From an uncultured Clostridia bacterium (GTDB taxonomy: Bacteria; Bacillota; Clostridia; TANB77; CAG-508), in the NCBI GenBank assembly GCA_947623945.1, contig CANQHU010000010.1:1-46586 (forward strand): a DNA stretch of 46,586 bases, given 5' to 3'. This document shows positions 16,550 through 26,546 of this stretch, piece after piece. Numbering within the stretch: the stretch's first letter is position 1; the number at the start of each line of letters is the position of its first letter. Under the pieces are notes generated by a model, which was given only the letters and a program-made list of their open reading frames with translations, did no database searches and had not been told where the DNA came from. Both the position numbers and the translations under genes were made by a program.

Positions 16550-16685
16550 TTTGTTGTTTTTGCAACAGTTATTTTTACTTTATTGATATATTATTTTCAT
16601 GTTGTTATTATTTTATAAGTGTGCTATTATAATATTTGTGAAAATTGTCTATAATAACAATAAATATATTAAAGGAGGCAAAATT

Positions 16686-18923
16686 ATGAAATTTGAACAA
16701 TGGAATGGATTTGAAAGTGGAGATTGGCAAGAAGAAATTAATGTAAGAAATTTTATTCAAAAAAATTATACACCTTATGAAGGTGATGATAGTTTTTTAT
16801 GTGATGCAACAGAAAAAACTAAAAAGTTATGGAATGAAGTTCTTGATTTATATCAAAAAGAAAAAGAAAGTAACGGTGGTGTCTTAGATATTGATACAAA
16901 AACTGTTTCTACAGTATCAAGCCATGATGCAGGATATATTGATAAAGACTTAGAGGATATAGTTGGACTTCAAACAGATGCACCTTTAAAGAGGGCTATT
17001 ATGCCATTTGGTGGAATTAGAATTGTAGAAAAATCTTGTGAAAGTTATGGTAGAGAAGTTGATAAACAAGTAGATGAAATTTTTCATAAATACAGAAAAA
17101 CTCACAATGATGGTGTATTTAGTAGCTATACTCCAGATATCAGAGCTGCTCGTTCTGCTCACTTGCTTACTGGTCTTCCAGATGGTTATGGACGTGGAAG
17201 AATAATTGGAGATTATAGAAGAGTTGCACTATATGGTATTGATTATTTAATTGAAGAAAAGAAAAAAGAATTAAATGTTTTAGATGTTGATGAAATGACA
17301 GAAAATATAGTTCGTGAACGCGAAGAAATAAGTGAGCAAATTAAAGCTCTAGAAGATTTAAAAGTAATGGCTTCAAAATATGGCTTTGATATTTCAAAAC
17401 CTGCAAAAGATAGTAAAGAAGCTGTTCAATGGCTATATTTTGGTTATTTAGGAGCAATTAAAGATCAAAACGGAGCTGCCATGAGTCTTGGAAGGACTTC
17501 TACTTTCTTAGATATTTATTTTGAAAGAGATTTAAAAAATGGAACTTTAACAGAAGAACAAGCTCAAGAAATTATGGATCATTTTGTTATGAAATTAAGA
17601 TTAGTTCGTTTTTTAAGAACACCTGAATATAATGAATTATTTAGTGGAGACCCTGTGTGGGTAACAGAAAGCATTGGTGGAATGGGAATTGATGGTAGAA
17701 CTTTAGTTACAAAAAATTCTTTTAGAATTTTACACACACTTCAAACTTTAGGACCTGCTCCTGAACCAAATTTAACTGTTTTATGGTCTACTAGACTTCC
17801 AGAAGGTTTTAAAAGATTTACAACAAAATTATCTATAAATACTTCTTCTATTCAATATGAAAATGATGATTTAATGAGAATCACTTTAGGAGATGATTAT
17901 GGTATTGCTTGCTGTGTATCACCTATGAAAATTGGAAAACAAATGCAATTTTTTGGTGCAAGAGCAAATCTTGCTAAAACTTTATTATATGCTATCAATG
18001 GTGGTAAAGACGAAATTTCTGGAAAGCAAGTTACTCCAAAATATGAACCTATCACTTCTGAATATTTAAACTATGATGAAGTTATGGAAAAATTTAATCA
18101 AATGATGGATTATGTAGCAAAAATTTATATTAAAGCTCTAAATATTATTCACTATATGCATGATAAATATTCTTATGAAGCATTAGAAATGGCTCTTCAT
18201 GATAGAGAAGTAATTAGGACTATGGCATGTGGAGTTGCAGGATTATCTGTTGTTGCAGATTCTTTATCTGCTATTAAATATGCTAAAGTTAAAGTAATTA
18301 GAAATGAAGCAGGTTTAGCAGTTGACTATAAAGTAGAAGGTGATTTTCCAAAATACGGAAATGATGATGACAGAGTAGACCAAATAGCAATTGATATTGT
18401 AAAAACTTTTATGAACAAGTTAAGAACTCATCAAACTTATAGGAACTCAAAACATACTTTATCTATATTAACAATTACTTCTAACGTTGTTTATGGTAAA
18501 GCAACTGGTAGTACACCTGACGGAAGAAAGTCAGGCGCTCCTTTTGGACCTGGTGCAAATCCGCTTCATGGTAGAGATTCAAATGGTGCTTTAGCTGTTA
18601 TGAACACAATTGCAAAATTACCTTTTGATTCTGCTGAAGATGGTATTTCTTATACTTTTTCTATTACACCTAAAACTTTAGGAAAAACAGAGGAAGATAG
18701 AATTACAAACTTAGTTAATATGCTAGATGGTTACTTTGCTCAAACAGGTCATCATATAAATGTTAATGTATTTGATAGAAAATTATTAGAAGATGCTATG
18801 GAACATCCAGAAAAGTACCCACAACTTACAATTCGTGTTTCTGGTTATGCTGTAAACTTCACTAAATTAACAAGAGAACAACAATTAGATGTTATTAATA
18901 GAACTATTCATGAAAAAATTTAA
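16686..18923 (+). CDS. pflB: formate C-acetyltransferase (pyruvate formate-lyase)
   Basis: Converts pyruvate and CoA to acetyl-CoA and formate by glycyl-radical chemistry in anaerobic cells. 745 residues from ATG 16686, with AAAGGAGG 8 bp before it (an in-frame start at 16599 lacks a site). The adjacent active-site cysteines are in GIACCVSPM, and the glycyl-radical loop is RVSGYAVNF near the C-terminus. [17 protein letters not shown] is the family signature. It is followed after 27 bp by its activase. The gene is intact and has no in-frame CGG; its CGG trinucleotides all fall across codons (AAC GGT, GAC GGA). Confidence 0.97.
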   Translation: MKFEQWNGFESGDWQEEINVRNFIQKNYTPYEGDDSFLCDATEKTKKLWNEVLDLYQKEKESNGGVLDIDTKTVSTVSSHDAGYIDKDLEDIVGLQTDAPLKRAIMPFGGIRIVEKSCESYGREVDKQVDEIFHKYRKTHNDGVFSSYTPDIRAARSAHLLTGLPDGYGRGRIIGDYRRVALYGIDYLIEEKKKELNVLDVDEMTENIVREREEISEQIKALEDLKVMASKYGFDISKPAKDSKEAVQWLYFGYLGAIKDQNGAAMSLGRTSTFLDIYFERDLKNGTLTEEQAQEIMDHFVMKLRLVRFLRTPEYNELFSGDPVWVTESIGGMGIDGRTLVTKNSFRILHTLQTLGPAPEPNLTVLWSTRLPEGFKRFTTKLSINTSSIQYENDDLMRITLGDDYGIACCVSPMKIGKQMQFFGARANLAKTLLYAINGGKDEISGKQVTPKYEPITSEYLNYDEVMEKFNQMMDYVAKIYIKALNIIHYMHDKYSYEALEMALHDREVIRTMACGVAGLSVVADSLSAIKYAKVKVIRNEAGLAVDYKVEGDFPKYGNDDDRVDQIAIDIVKTFMNKLRTHQTYRNSKHTLSILTITSNVVYGKATGSTPDGRKSGAPFGPGANPLHGRDSNGALAVMNTIAKLPFDSAEDGISYTFSITPKTLGKTEEDRITNLVNMLDGYFAQTGHHINVNVFDRKLLEDAMEHPEKYPQLTIRVSGYAVNFTKLTREQQLDVINRTIHEKI

Positions 18924-18950
18924 TCAAACAAATTTTGAAAGGAAATTACA

Positions 18951-19685
18951 ATGCAAGAAAAAGATTTAAGATATTATGCAAAAATTCATTCTATTGAATC
19001 TTTTGGTACAGTTGATGGACCTCGGCATTCGCTTTGTGCTTTTTATGCAAGGATGTCATTTGGAATGTAAGTATTGCCATAATCGCGATACTTGGGATAT
19101 GAATGATGGAGAATATAAATCTTTAGATGATATTTACGAAAAAATTCTTCGTTATAAAAATTATATCTATCCTAATCGGTGGCGTTACAGTTACAGGTGG
19201 AGAGCCTTTATTGCAAGTTAATTTTTTAATAGAACTATTTACAAAATTAAAAAAGAAAAATATCCATACTTGCATTGATACTTCTCGGAATGGTTTATAT
19301 ATCAGATGATATTAAAAAATTATTAGATTTAACTGACTTAGTTTTATTAGATATTAAACATATTGATGATAAAAAGTGCAAAGATTTGGTTGGAAAATCT
19401 AATAAATTAGAATTAGAATTTGCAAAATATTTAAGTAACAAAAACATTCCAATTTGGATTAGGCAAGTTATTATCCCAGGAATTACAGATGAAGTAGAAG
19501 ATTTACTAAAATTAAAAGATTTTATTTCTACTTTAAAGTCTGTTCAAAAAGTGGAATTACTTCCTTATCATGATATGGGAAAATATAAATGGAAAAATTT
19601 AAATTGTAAATACGAATTAGAAAATATTAGACCTGCAAATGAAGAAGATATAGAAAAAGCAAAAAAAGTTTTAGGAATTTCCTAA
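18951..19685 (+). CDS. pflA: pyruvate formate-lyase activating enzyme, with three +1 frame breaks
   Basis: Radical SAM enzyme that makes the glycyl radical on PflB. It starts at ATG 18951 after GAAAGGAA, 27 bp past pflB, so the two form an operon. Corrected length is 243 residues, normal for the family. The iron-sulfur motif is [16 protein letters not shown]. Three in-frame CGG codons break the frame, at 19023-19025, 19177-19179 and 19286-19288. Removing each C restores [23 protein letters not shown] and DTSGMVYIS, all near-invariant family blocks. With a functional-looking pflB next door, loss of this gene would make no sense, which argues for decoding or sequencing as the cause. Confidence 0.93.
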
Positions 19686-19697
19686 AACTTTCTTTTT
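19668..19697 (+). terminator. pflA terminator overlapping the stop codon
   Basis: GTTTTAGGAA/TTCCTAAAAC stem followed by TTTCTTTTTT. The stem encodes the last residues of PflA. Confidence 0.8.
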
Positions 19698-20632
19698 TAC
19701 ATACCTAATAATTTTAATTCTACATTTTCCATTTTGTATTTTCCATCTACTAAAACAAACTCTACTAATGTATTTGCTAGTGTTTCTTCATTTTGTCTTA
19801 AGTCTGTTGTAAAATACAATTTTATTTGTGGTATTTCTAATTCATTTTTTATAATTTCTTTAAAAGTTTCTGCCATGTGCTTTTCATCTTCACAAATTAA
19901 AATCAATTGTGGCATACTATTAAATCCTGAATCTCCTGGTACAAAATTTTCATAGAAATCTTTGTATAATCTCATTTTTTCAATTGTTTTCTTTTGCCAA
20001 TCAGATTCTCTTCTAATTACTTCAAATACAAATTGAATTGATCTTTGATTTTTTGTTAATTTTACACTTCCACCTGTTGCTTTAAATATTTTTCCTGTAA
20101 CTTTTGCATTTATTGCGGGTTTTACTATATAACTATCAAATGCTTTTACTTTTCTTAAATAAGCAATTAAAGTTTGATTTCCTGCTAATCTTTTCTTAAT
20201 CATTGGAACTGGTTTTGTATTATCTGATGGTTGCCATTTACAGTCAATTTCTTTTGAATTTAATAAGTATTTTCCCATTTTCTCTAAGCAATAAATTCTA
20301 TAAATTCCTTTTCCTTCATCAGAAGTAAAATAGTATCTTGTTAAAATTTTAGATTTTACAAGTTGATCTAGTTTATTATTTAATTTATCTTGAGATTTTG
20401 GATCTATCCCTTTAACTTCTAGCATTTGATACAATTGTCTTGAAGTTATAAATTCAAATTCATTTACTAATTCTAAAATTGCAAAATGAATTTCGTTTAT
20501 ATGTCCTATATCAATTTTATGTACAATTTGATTCATTGAAACATATCCGTCTTTTCCATCAAATGTTTTTATTTCGCCTTCTCTAATTGCAAAAGGTGAT
20601 ACTTGTGCTTTAATTTGGTTATCTTCAACCAT
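19697..20632 (-). CDS. conserved-looking protein with winged-helix-like N-terminus, function unknown
   Basis: 311 residues, soluble. The N-terminal part (INEIHFAILELVNEFEFITSRQLYQML, then DKLNNKLDQLVKSKILTRYYF) looks like a winged helix similar in plan to replication-relaxation type proteins. The C-terminal part (QFVFEVIRRESDWQKK, MPQLILICEDEKHMAETF) has an alternating strand-helix pattern like a nuclease or Rossmann fold, but I see no catalytic motif I trust. It is the last gene of a minus-strand run with the S1 protein, 21 bp apart. I cannot name a family. Confidence 0.7.
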   Translation of the reverse strand: MVEDNQIKAQVSPFAIREGEIKTFDGKDGYVSMNQIVHKIDIGHINEIHFAILELVNEFEFITSRQLYQMLEVKGIDPKSQDKLNNKLDQLVKSKILTRYYFTSDEGKGIYRIYCLEKMGKYLLNSKEIDCKWQPSDNTKPVPMIKKRLAGNQTLIAYLRKVKAFDSYIVKPAINAKVTGKIFKATGGSVKLTKNQRSIQFVFEVIRRESDWQKKTIEKMRLYKDFYENFVPGDSGFNSMPQLILICEDEKHMAETFKEIIKNELEIPQIKLYFTTDLRQNEETLANTLVEFVLVDGKYKMENVELKLLGM

Positions 20633-20653
20633 TTTAAATCCCTCCTAATAATT

Positions 20654-21454
20654 TTAAATTACTGATAATTTAATTTTTCTTTTTTGAGTGTCTATTTTTT
20701 TTATATAAACATCTATTTTTTGTCCATAGTTAAGGCCTTCTTGGTATTCTGTCATTCCTACTAAATTAGGTGCAAGTTCAATAAAGATACCATTTTTGTT
20801 TTTTTCTGTTTCCCTTACAATTCCTTTTACCTTCATACCTGAAGAAAATTTTTTTGCATTTTCTTCCCATGAACCAAAGTTTTCTTTGTATGATAATATT
20901 GCTTGTCCTGTTTCTCTGTTAATAGATTTTACTACAACATCAACTTTTTGTCCAATTTTTAATCTTTCTTCTGGTGACTTTATTCTAGCAATAGATAAAT
21001 CTTCAATATGTACTAAACCTACTACTCCTCCACCTATTTCTATAAATGCTCCATATGGTCTTATATTTTTAACAATTCCTGTTACTTTTGTTCCTTCTTG
21101 TAAATCTTCTTTTACCCAATTTAGCGCTTCTTGTTGCACTTCTTTTCTGGATAGAATAATTTGATTTTCTTTTGCTTCTTTTATTTTAAATTGTACAAAT
21201 TTATGAACTTTTCCAGTACATAAATTACTTTTTGGTAATCCGCCTTCTTCTAAGTGGATTGCTTCAATTTCTTGTCTTGGTATTATTCCAGTTATTCCAT
21301 GTTCAAATGAAATATATAAATTATAATCTTTGTCACAACTCTTTACTAAACCTTGCAAGATTTCATTATTTTTCATATAATCATATACATTTTTTTCATC
21401 TACTTTAGTTATTTCATTATTCCAGCCTTCTGGCTTGAATTTTAATGTATTCAT
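20654..21454 (-). CDS. S1-domain RNA-binding protein (ribosomal protein S1-like)
   Basis: 266 residues with three S1 OB folds: residues about 30-90 (EILQGLVKSCDKDYNLYISF), 110-180 (GTKVTGIVKNIRPYGAFIEIGGGVVGLVHIEDLS, the classic S1 signature) and 195-262 (MKVKGIVRETEKNKNGIFIE). Shorter than true S1, but like the short S1 homologues of many Clostridia that help mRNA binding. Start at MNTLK because AAGAGGAGA precedes it; the upstream in-frame ATG has no site. Likely cytoplasmic, constitutive. Confidence 0.85.
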   Translation of the reverse strand: MNTLKFKPEGWNNEITKVDEKNVYDYMKNNEILQGLVKSCDKDYNLYISFEHGITGIIPRQEIEAIHLEEGGLPKSNLCTGKVHKFVQFKIKEAKENQIILSRKEVQQEALNWVKEDLQEGTKVTGIVKNIRPYGAFIEIGGGVVGLVHIEDLSIARIKSPEERLKIGQKVDVVVKSINRETGQAILSYKENFGSWEENAKKFSSGMKVKGIVRETEKNKNGIFIELAPNLVGMTEYQEGLNYGQKIDVYIKKIDTQKRKIKLSVI

Positions 21455-21506
21455 TTGTTTTTTTCTCCTCTTTGTCATATGTTTATTTTATTATATCTTT
21501 TTTATT

Positions 21507-22241
21507 TTAAATTGTCAAAATGCGTGCCATATTTTCTAATTTTTTTACTTCTTCTTCTTTTAGGTATCTCCATTTTCCAATTGGTAAGTCTTTTACCCCA
21601 ATTCCTGCTATTTTGCTTCTATGCAATGCTAAAACTTGATAACCTATTGCTTCACACATTTTACGTATTTGCCTATTTTTTCCTTCATGTATTGTAATTT
21701 CTAGCCTAGATTGATTTTTTTCTTCATCTGTTTTTAATATTTTTACTTTAGCAGGTTTTGTTTTGTAATTTTCTATTTTTACACCATTTTTTAATTGTTC
21801 TACTTGTTCTTTTTTTATAATTCCTTTTATTGTGACAGTATATGTTTTTTCAATCTCATGTTTTGGATGTGTAACTTTATATACAAAATCTCCATCATTT
21901 GTTAAAATTAAAGCTCCTGATGTGTACATATCTAGTCTTCCAACTGGCACAATTCTTTGTTTTACTTTTACTAAGTCTAATACTTGGTCTCTACCAAATT
22001 GGTCTTTTGCAGTTGTTACATATCCAATTGGCTTGTTTAATAAAATGTATATGTGTTCTTCTTTTTTGACTATTTTTCCTTCATATTCTACTTTGTCTTT
22101 ATCTGGATTTATTTTTGTTCCAACTTCTTTTACCACTTTATTGTTTACTTTTATTTTTCCTTCTAATATTAGTTCTTCTGATTTTCTTCTCGATGCAATT
22201 CCCGCTTCTGCTAAATATTTTTGCAATCTAATTTCTTCCAA
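21507..22241 (-). CDS. rRNA pseudouridine synthase, RsuA/RluB family
   Basis: 244 residues. An N-terminal S4 RNA-binding domain (RLQKYLAEAGIASRRKSEELI) is followed by the catalytic domain with GRLDMYTSGALILTNDG, where the Asp is the nucleophile, and the C-terminal QIRKMCEAIGY motif. It isomerises a uridine in 16S or 23S rRNA; RluB-like is most likely, but the target base cannot be told from sequence. Starts at a TTG with AAAGGAG 8 bp upstream. Intact. Confidence 0.9.
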   Translation of the reverse strand: MEEIRLQKYLAEAGIASRRKSEELILEGKIKVNNKVVKEVGTKINPDKDKVEYEGKIVKKEEHIYILLNKPIGYVTTAKDQFGRDQVLDLVKVKQRIVPVGRLDMYTSGALILTNDGDFVYKVTHPKHEIEKTYTVTIKGIIKKEQVEQLKNGVKIENYKTKPAKVKILKTDEEKNQSRLEITIHEGKNRQIRKMCEAIGYQVLALHRSKIAGIGVKDLPIGKWRYLKEEEVKKLENMARILTI

Positions 22242-22287
22242 AACTTTCTCCTTTTAAAACTTTTAAAAATTATTATTTATAATATAT

Positions 22288-22428
22288 CATAGTCTTTAAT
22301 AATTATATATTCATAACTTTGTGTGTCGCAACTTCCATAAAAAAAGTTTAATGTCAGTTGCTCCAATCGCACTCATTTCATTCGTTTGGTCGCTTACGCA
22401 GTTATTCAATATAATTATTAAAGACTTT
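22288..22428. repeat. about 140-bp element bounded by 18-bp inverted repeats
   Basis: AGTCTTTAATAATTATAT near 22290 and its reverse complement near 22409-22426 bound a segment that can pair further inward (imperfect ATAACT and CGxxxC blocks). The centre holds GTTGCTCCAATCGCACTC and GTTTGGTCGCTTACGC. The right arm includes the last codons and stop of the rluD-like gene. Looks like a small non-autonomous palindromic element or a long terminator hairpin. Confidence 0.5.
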
Positions 22429-23324
22429 CTAATAACTTTTTAAAATAACTTGGCAATTCTGCCTCTAAAAGCATTTCTTTTCCACTGCTTGGATGTTTAA
22501 ACTTCAAACTCTTTGCATGTAAACATTGCCCTTTAATATTCCATTCATTTTTGCCATTTGAATAAACTTCATCACCTATAATAGGATATCCAATTTGTGA
22601 TAAATGTACCCTAATTTGATGTGTTCTTCCTGTTTCTATTTTTATTTCAAGTAAAGTACAGTTGTGATTTGGAAATCTTCCGTATTACTTTAAAATGTGT
22701 AATTGCTTCTTTTCCATTTTTACTTACAGCCATCTTTTTTCTATCTTTTGTGCTTCTTCCTATTGGCATATTTATAGTTGCCTCTTGTTCCTTTACAATT
22801 CCTCGTACAACTGCAATATATGTTTTTTCTGTTTCATGATTTTTAATTTGATTACTTAAATTAATATGTGATTTATCGTTTTTTGCAACTATTAAGATTC
22901 CAGAAGTATCTTTATCTAATCTGTGTACAATTCCTGGTCTAATTTCTCCACCAATTCCAGATAATGAGTCTTTACAAATTGCCATTAAACTATTCACAAG
23001 TGTTCCACTTAAGTTTCCATTTGCAGGATGTACTACCATTCCTTTAGGCTTATTTACAACTATAATATCGCTGTCTTCGTATATAATTTCTATTGGAATA
23101 TTTTGAGCTTCTAATTTACTTATTTTAGGTTCTTCTTTTTCTATAGTAATTTTATCATCTTTTTGGATTTTATAAGATGACTTTGTTTTTTTACCATTCA
23201 CTAGGATTTTTTCTTCTTCTATTAACCTTTGAATTGCTACTCTTGAATGATTATCACTTTTTTCTGACAAATAGCGGTCAATTCTATTGTTTTCTTCTCC
23301 ATCTTTTACAATAAAAGTTTCCAA
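22418..23324 (-). CDS. rRNA pseudouridine synthase, RluA/RluD family, with one +1 frame break
   Basis: S4 domain (RIDRYLSEKSDNHSRVAIQRLI), then the RluA catalytic core with GIVHRLDKDTSGILIVAKND, where the Asp after RL is catalytic, and after the break TGRTHQIRVHLSQIGYPIIGD. Corrected length 301 residues, as usual for RluD, which modifies helix 69 of 23S rRNA. The break is an in-frame CGG (plus-strand 22680-22682); dropping the C turns VIRKISKSQL into VIGRFPNHNCTLLEIKIETG, the family sequence. TTG start with AAAGGAG. It ends inside the 22288-22428 inverted repeat. Confidence 0.9.
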
Positions 23325-23335
23325 TATTTTCTCCT

Positions 23336-25006
23336 TTATTTATTAATTTCATAAATTACAAAATAGTCATCTCTATAAAGTTCTGTATATTTATCACTAT
23401 CTGCTTTGTCTATAATCATACTTACTTTTGAATTTTTATATGTTATTACATGAGTTATTCCATATTTTTCGAAGGTATCTCCATAAAATTTACCAATACT
23501 TGAAGTTTCTATAAAATCCATAAATATATCATCTTGTTTTCCACTAAATTCTGGTGAGTATAAGTCTGCTCTTGAATCTATAAATACTGGTATTCCTCTA
23601 AATAATAGATAACTTCCATAATTGTATTCATTATAAAATTTTGATGTTCCTAGGTCTATATGTCCTAATATATATTCAGATGCTTTTGTTGGATATACAC
23701 TTTCATCTACAAATGAATCATCAAATTTGTCTTTTCCCATATAATAACTAAAGACTAGCATAATAATAGTTATTATAGCAATTCCTACTTTGTTAGTAAT
23801 ATTTTTTATAAGTTCTTTTTCGCTTTTTTTAATATATGTTTCATAAAGTTGGAATACTAATCTATTTAATACTACAGAGCCAATAATTGCGAACATGGTA
23901 ACTTGTCTTCTTGAATCTAGCATTAAATAGCATAATCCACCAATCATAAATAAATCACTAAGTCTTATTTTTGTTTTGGTAAAAATTAAAATTGATAAAA
24001 TTATAATAATTGCACAACTTGGATCAGTTTCTTGTGAAATTGTCATTGGCAAATGTTCATTTATATTTTCGGTTGTGTTTCCTGCCATAGTCTTTGCTAA
24101 ATATGTATATGGAGTAGTTCCTAGTGGTGTTAAAAATCCTGTTAATGTACAAATTAGCATAATTACAATCAACCATTTTACATTTGGATTTTTGGTTAAT
24201 TTGATTTTATATGGATTTTGTAGTTCTTTTGTTCTTTTTATTTTTACTTTGTCTATTTTATTTTCTAATTCTTGCTCTTCTTTTTCTAACTTCGCAAACA
24301 ATTCTTCTTTTCCTTGTCTTTTGGCAAGATTCATTTTTATTTTTAATATAATTGTTTCTACTTTTCTATAAATTATTGTTTCTGCAAAAACACAAATTAA
24401 ATATTCTGCTATATAAGGTAAGTATAATACAAAGTAGAATGGAAATACTGCAACATGTGTATTTGCAATTATTATTGGAATAACAATTAGTCCAACAACA
24501 TATCTTTTATTTTTGGTTTCTATAAATTTTTCAATTAGATAAATTGTTAATATAAATAGTATAAATGTAAATAGTTGTGCTCTAGCTGCAATATATCCTC
24601 TTATCATATACATTACACCTATTGTTATAATAAAAGAAAACAGCTGGTTTTTTACTAGTTTTGTATTTACTAGATAAATAGATATTCCTAAAATAATTGT
24701 TAAAATACAAGTTGTAACATATATTCCTGTAAAGCCAAATATATCATAAATAAAGTAATTTACTAAGTCATATCCCCAATGTGGATATGTATATCCTAAA
24801 TTTTCATGCCATGAAAATGGGTCTTTTCCGTCAATTCCACTTTTGGCAATATGCTCTCCAACTTTTATGGTATAATAGGTGTCATTTTGAAATGTTACAG
24901 GTGTTAAGGCAATACAAAAAATTGTAATTAATATTATTGCAAGTATTGTAAATTTTATTTTCGATTTGTCCTTTTTTTCTTTATGTTTTTTTTCTTTTAT
25001 TTTCAT
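23336..25006 (-). CDS. polytopic membrane protein, possibly GT-C glycosyltransferase-like
   Basis: 556 residues, Lys-rich N-terminus, about 10-12 hydrophobic helices. The first periplasmic loop has DTYYTIKVGEHIAKSGIDGK, DPFSWHENLGYTYPHWGYD; Asp-rich loops after helix 1 followed by a Trp/His-rich motif are typical of GT-C lipid-linked sugar transferases. A cytoplasmic coiled coil (KEEQELENKIDKVKIKRTKE) splits the helices. The C-terminal soluble part (GSYLLFRGIPVFIDSRADLYS) occurs in similar Clostridia membrane proteins. The substrate is not inferable. It lies just upstream of the rluD-like gene, 11 bp away. Confidence 0.7.
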   Translation of the reverse strand: MKIKEKKHKEKKDKSKIKFTILAIILITIFCIALTPVTFQNDTYYTIKVGEHIAKSGIDGKDPFSWHENLGYTYPHWGYDLVNYFIYDIFGFTGIYVTTCILTIILGISIYLVNTKLVKNQLFSFIITIGVMYMIRGYIAARAQLFTFILFILTIYLIEKFIETKNKRYVVGLIVIPIIIANTHVAVFPFYFVLYLPYIAEYLICVFAETIIYRKVETIILKIKMNLAKRQGKEELFAKLEKEEQELENKIDKVKIKRTKELQNPYKIKLTKNPNVKWLIVIMLICTLTGFLTPLGTTPYTYLAKTMAGNTTENINEHLPMTISQETDPSCAIIIILSILIFTKTKIRLSDLFMIGGLCYLMLDSRRQVTMFAIIGSVVLNRLVFQLYETYIKKSEKELIKNITNKVGIAIITIIMLVFSYYMGKDKFDDSFVDESVYPTKASEYILGHIDLGTSKFYNEYNYGSYLLFRGIPVFIDSRADLYSPEFSGKQDDIFMDFIETSSIGKFYGDTFEKYGITHVITYKNSKVSMIIDKADSDKYTELYRDDYFVIYEINK

Positions 25007-25063
25007 TTATTGATATCCTTTCAAACTTATTTACTTTTAGTTTTTCTAATTATATCAAAAAAA

Positions 25064-25089
25064 GTTTCAAAAGACTAGCCCTTTGAAAC
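25064..25089 (-). terminator. terminator after the SSB gene
   Basis: GTTTCAAA/TTTGAAAC stem with a 10-nt loop and a seven-T tract on the minus strand. Confidence 0.7.
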
Positions 25090-25123
25090 CTTTTCCTATT
25101 TTTATTTTTTGTATAATCCTTAA

Positions 25124-25828
25124 TTATACTGCTTCTTGGTTTTCTACTTCTTCTTCTTGACTTGGATTTTTTTCTTCTATTATTTCTAAACTTCCAATTG
25201 AAACTTCATAAGCAATTCTAGTTTGAGATGTTCCATCTTCATATTTTTTTTCATATGTTCTTGATTGAACTCTTCCTACTACTTTTACTTGTGATCCAAC
25301 TTCTAAGTTTTGGCAAAATCTTGCATTTCTTCCCCATGCAATACATGGAATATAATCTGATTTGTTATATGCTCTGTTAACAGCAAGTAATATGTCAGAT
25401 ATTTCTCTTCCAAATGGTGTTTGTCTGTAAATTGGTTTTTTGCAGATGTAACCTATTAATACTACTTCGTTTGTTATAGTATCTTTTTTTACCATTTCAT
25501 TTTCTTCTTCGCTATTTTCTGTTTCTTCTACTTCCATCATGTCTTTTGCAAATACTGTTAAAATAAGTCTATTTTTTTCATTTTCGTAACTATTGTAAGA
25601 TCTAAATTGACCTTTTATTAATAGTTTTTTTCCTTCTTGTAATGTGTCTTCTTGGATTAATCTTTCTGATACTGTAATTGGAATAATGTCTTCGTTTCCA
25701 CTTAAACGTGGTATACTTAAATTGAAAAGATAAAACCTTTCTCCATATATTTCATGACTAAATTTTTTTTCTCCTGTAACTTTTCCAACTAATGTTAAGT
25801 AGTTGTTTTCTAAATAATTTGTATCCAA
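25124..25828 (-). CDS. single-stranded DNA-binding protein with two OB folds
   Basis: 234 residues carrying two SSB domains: residues 5-100 (NYLTLVGKVTGEKKFSHEIYGERFYLFNLS) and 118-215 (NEVVLIGYICKKPIYRQTPFGREISDILLAVNR, with IPCIAWGRNARFCQNL). The second is the canonical one; the first is divergent. An acidic tail follows (PSQEEEVENQEAV) but lacks the standard DDIPF tip that binds partners in E. coli. Two-domain SSB proteins of this kind occur in Clostridia alongside a normal Ssb. Role: protection of ssDNA in replication or repair. Confidence 0.85.
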   Translation of the reverse strand: MDTNYLENNYLTLVGKVTGEKKFSHEIYGERFYLFNLSIPRLSGNEDIIPITVSERLIQEDTLQEGKKLLIKGQFRSYNSYENEKNRLILTVFAKDMMEVEETENSEEENEMVKKDTITNEVVLIGYICKKPIYRQTPFGREISDILLAVNRAYNKSDYIPCIAWGRNARFCQNLEVGSQVKVVGRVQSRTYEKKYEDGTSQTRIAYEVSIGSLEIIEEKNPSQEEEVENQEAV

Positions 25829-25972
25829 TCTCTTTTCCTCCCTATTTTATTAAATTTTTATCAAATGTATTTTTTTCTTTGTGCACGATTGTTCTACATT
25901 TACCATTATACACCTTTTTTTTGGTTTTGTCTACATAAAAAGTTAAAATTGTTCAAAAAAGTTAGATTTTTC

Positions 25973-26485
25973 CTATATTTCATAAATTATGTTTTTGCCA
26001 AATATTTTAAATAGTGTATAAATAATTAGAATTTCATAAGTTTGTAATCCACTTTTTTCTTTTCGTTTTATTCTTTGTTCTTCTATTTCTATTGGATGTT
26101 TTTCTTTGTTTTTTAAGGTCTTTTGTAGATATATTAAAATATCATTTTCACTAATACTAGATACTGTAACAGTTGCCTTTCGATTTAATCCATAACTTAT
26201 TATATAATTTTGATTTTGCTGTATTTTATATTCTGGATTTTTATCTGTATTTATTATTAGATATTGCGCAAGTATACAAATTTTTTGTAGTGCTTCGTTA
26301 TGTTCTTTGAATTTCTCTATGTTATCTTCTATTATTATTATTTCAAATTTTATATTTTTTATATTTTCAATACTCCTTAAATTAATGTGAATAAAACTTA
26401 TTGTTTCATCTTCTATTTCTTGAATCATTCTATTTTTTATGTTTTCAAAAACCTTTTTCTTTGCAACAATACCGATAAATGACAT
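25973..26485 (-). CDS. hypothetical protein, 170 residues
   Basis: Soluble, rich in Ile and Lys. An alternating strand-helix pattern in the first half (MSFIGIVAKKKVFENIK, KFEIIIIEDNIEKF, AQYLIINTDKN) suggests an alpha/beta fold; a central NYIISYGLNRKATVTVSS segment resembles the tail of Mur-ligase-like folds, but there is no P-loop. Alone between SSB and the deacetylase, same strand. I do not recognise it. Confidence 0.6.
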   Translation of the reverse strand: MSFIGIVAKKKVFENIKNRMIQEIEDETISFIHINLRSIENIKNIKFEIIIIEDNIEKFKEHNEALQKICILAQYLIINTDKNPEYKIQQNQNYIISYGLNRKATVTVSSISENDILIYLQKTLKNKEKHPIEIEEQRIKRKEKSGLQTYEILIIYTLFKIFGKNIIYEI

Positions 26486-26546
26486 TTCTATCCCCTATCA
26501 TATTTTTTATTTTTTATATTATTTCCTTTTTTGGTAGATTTATACA

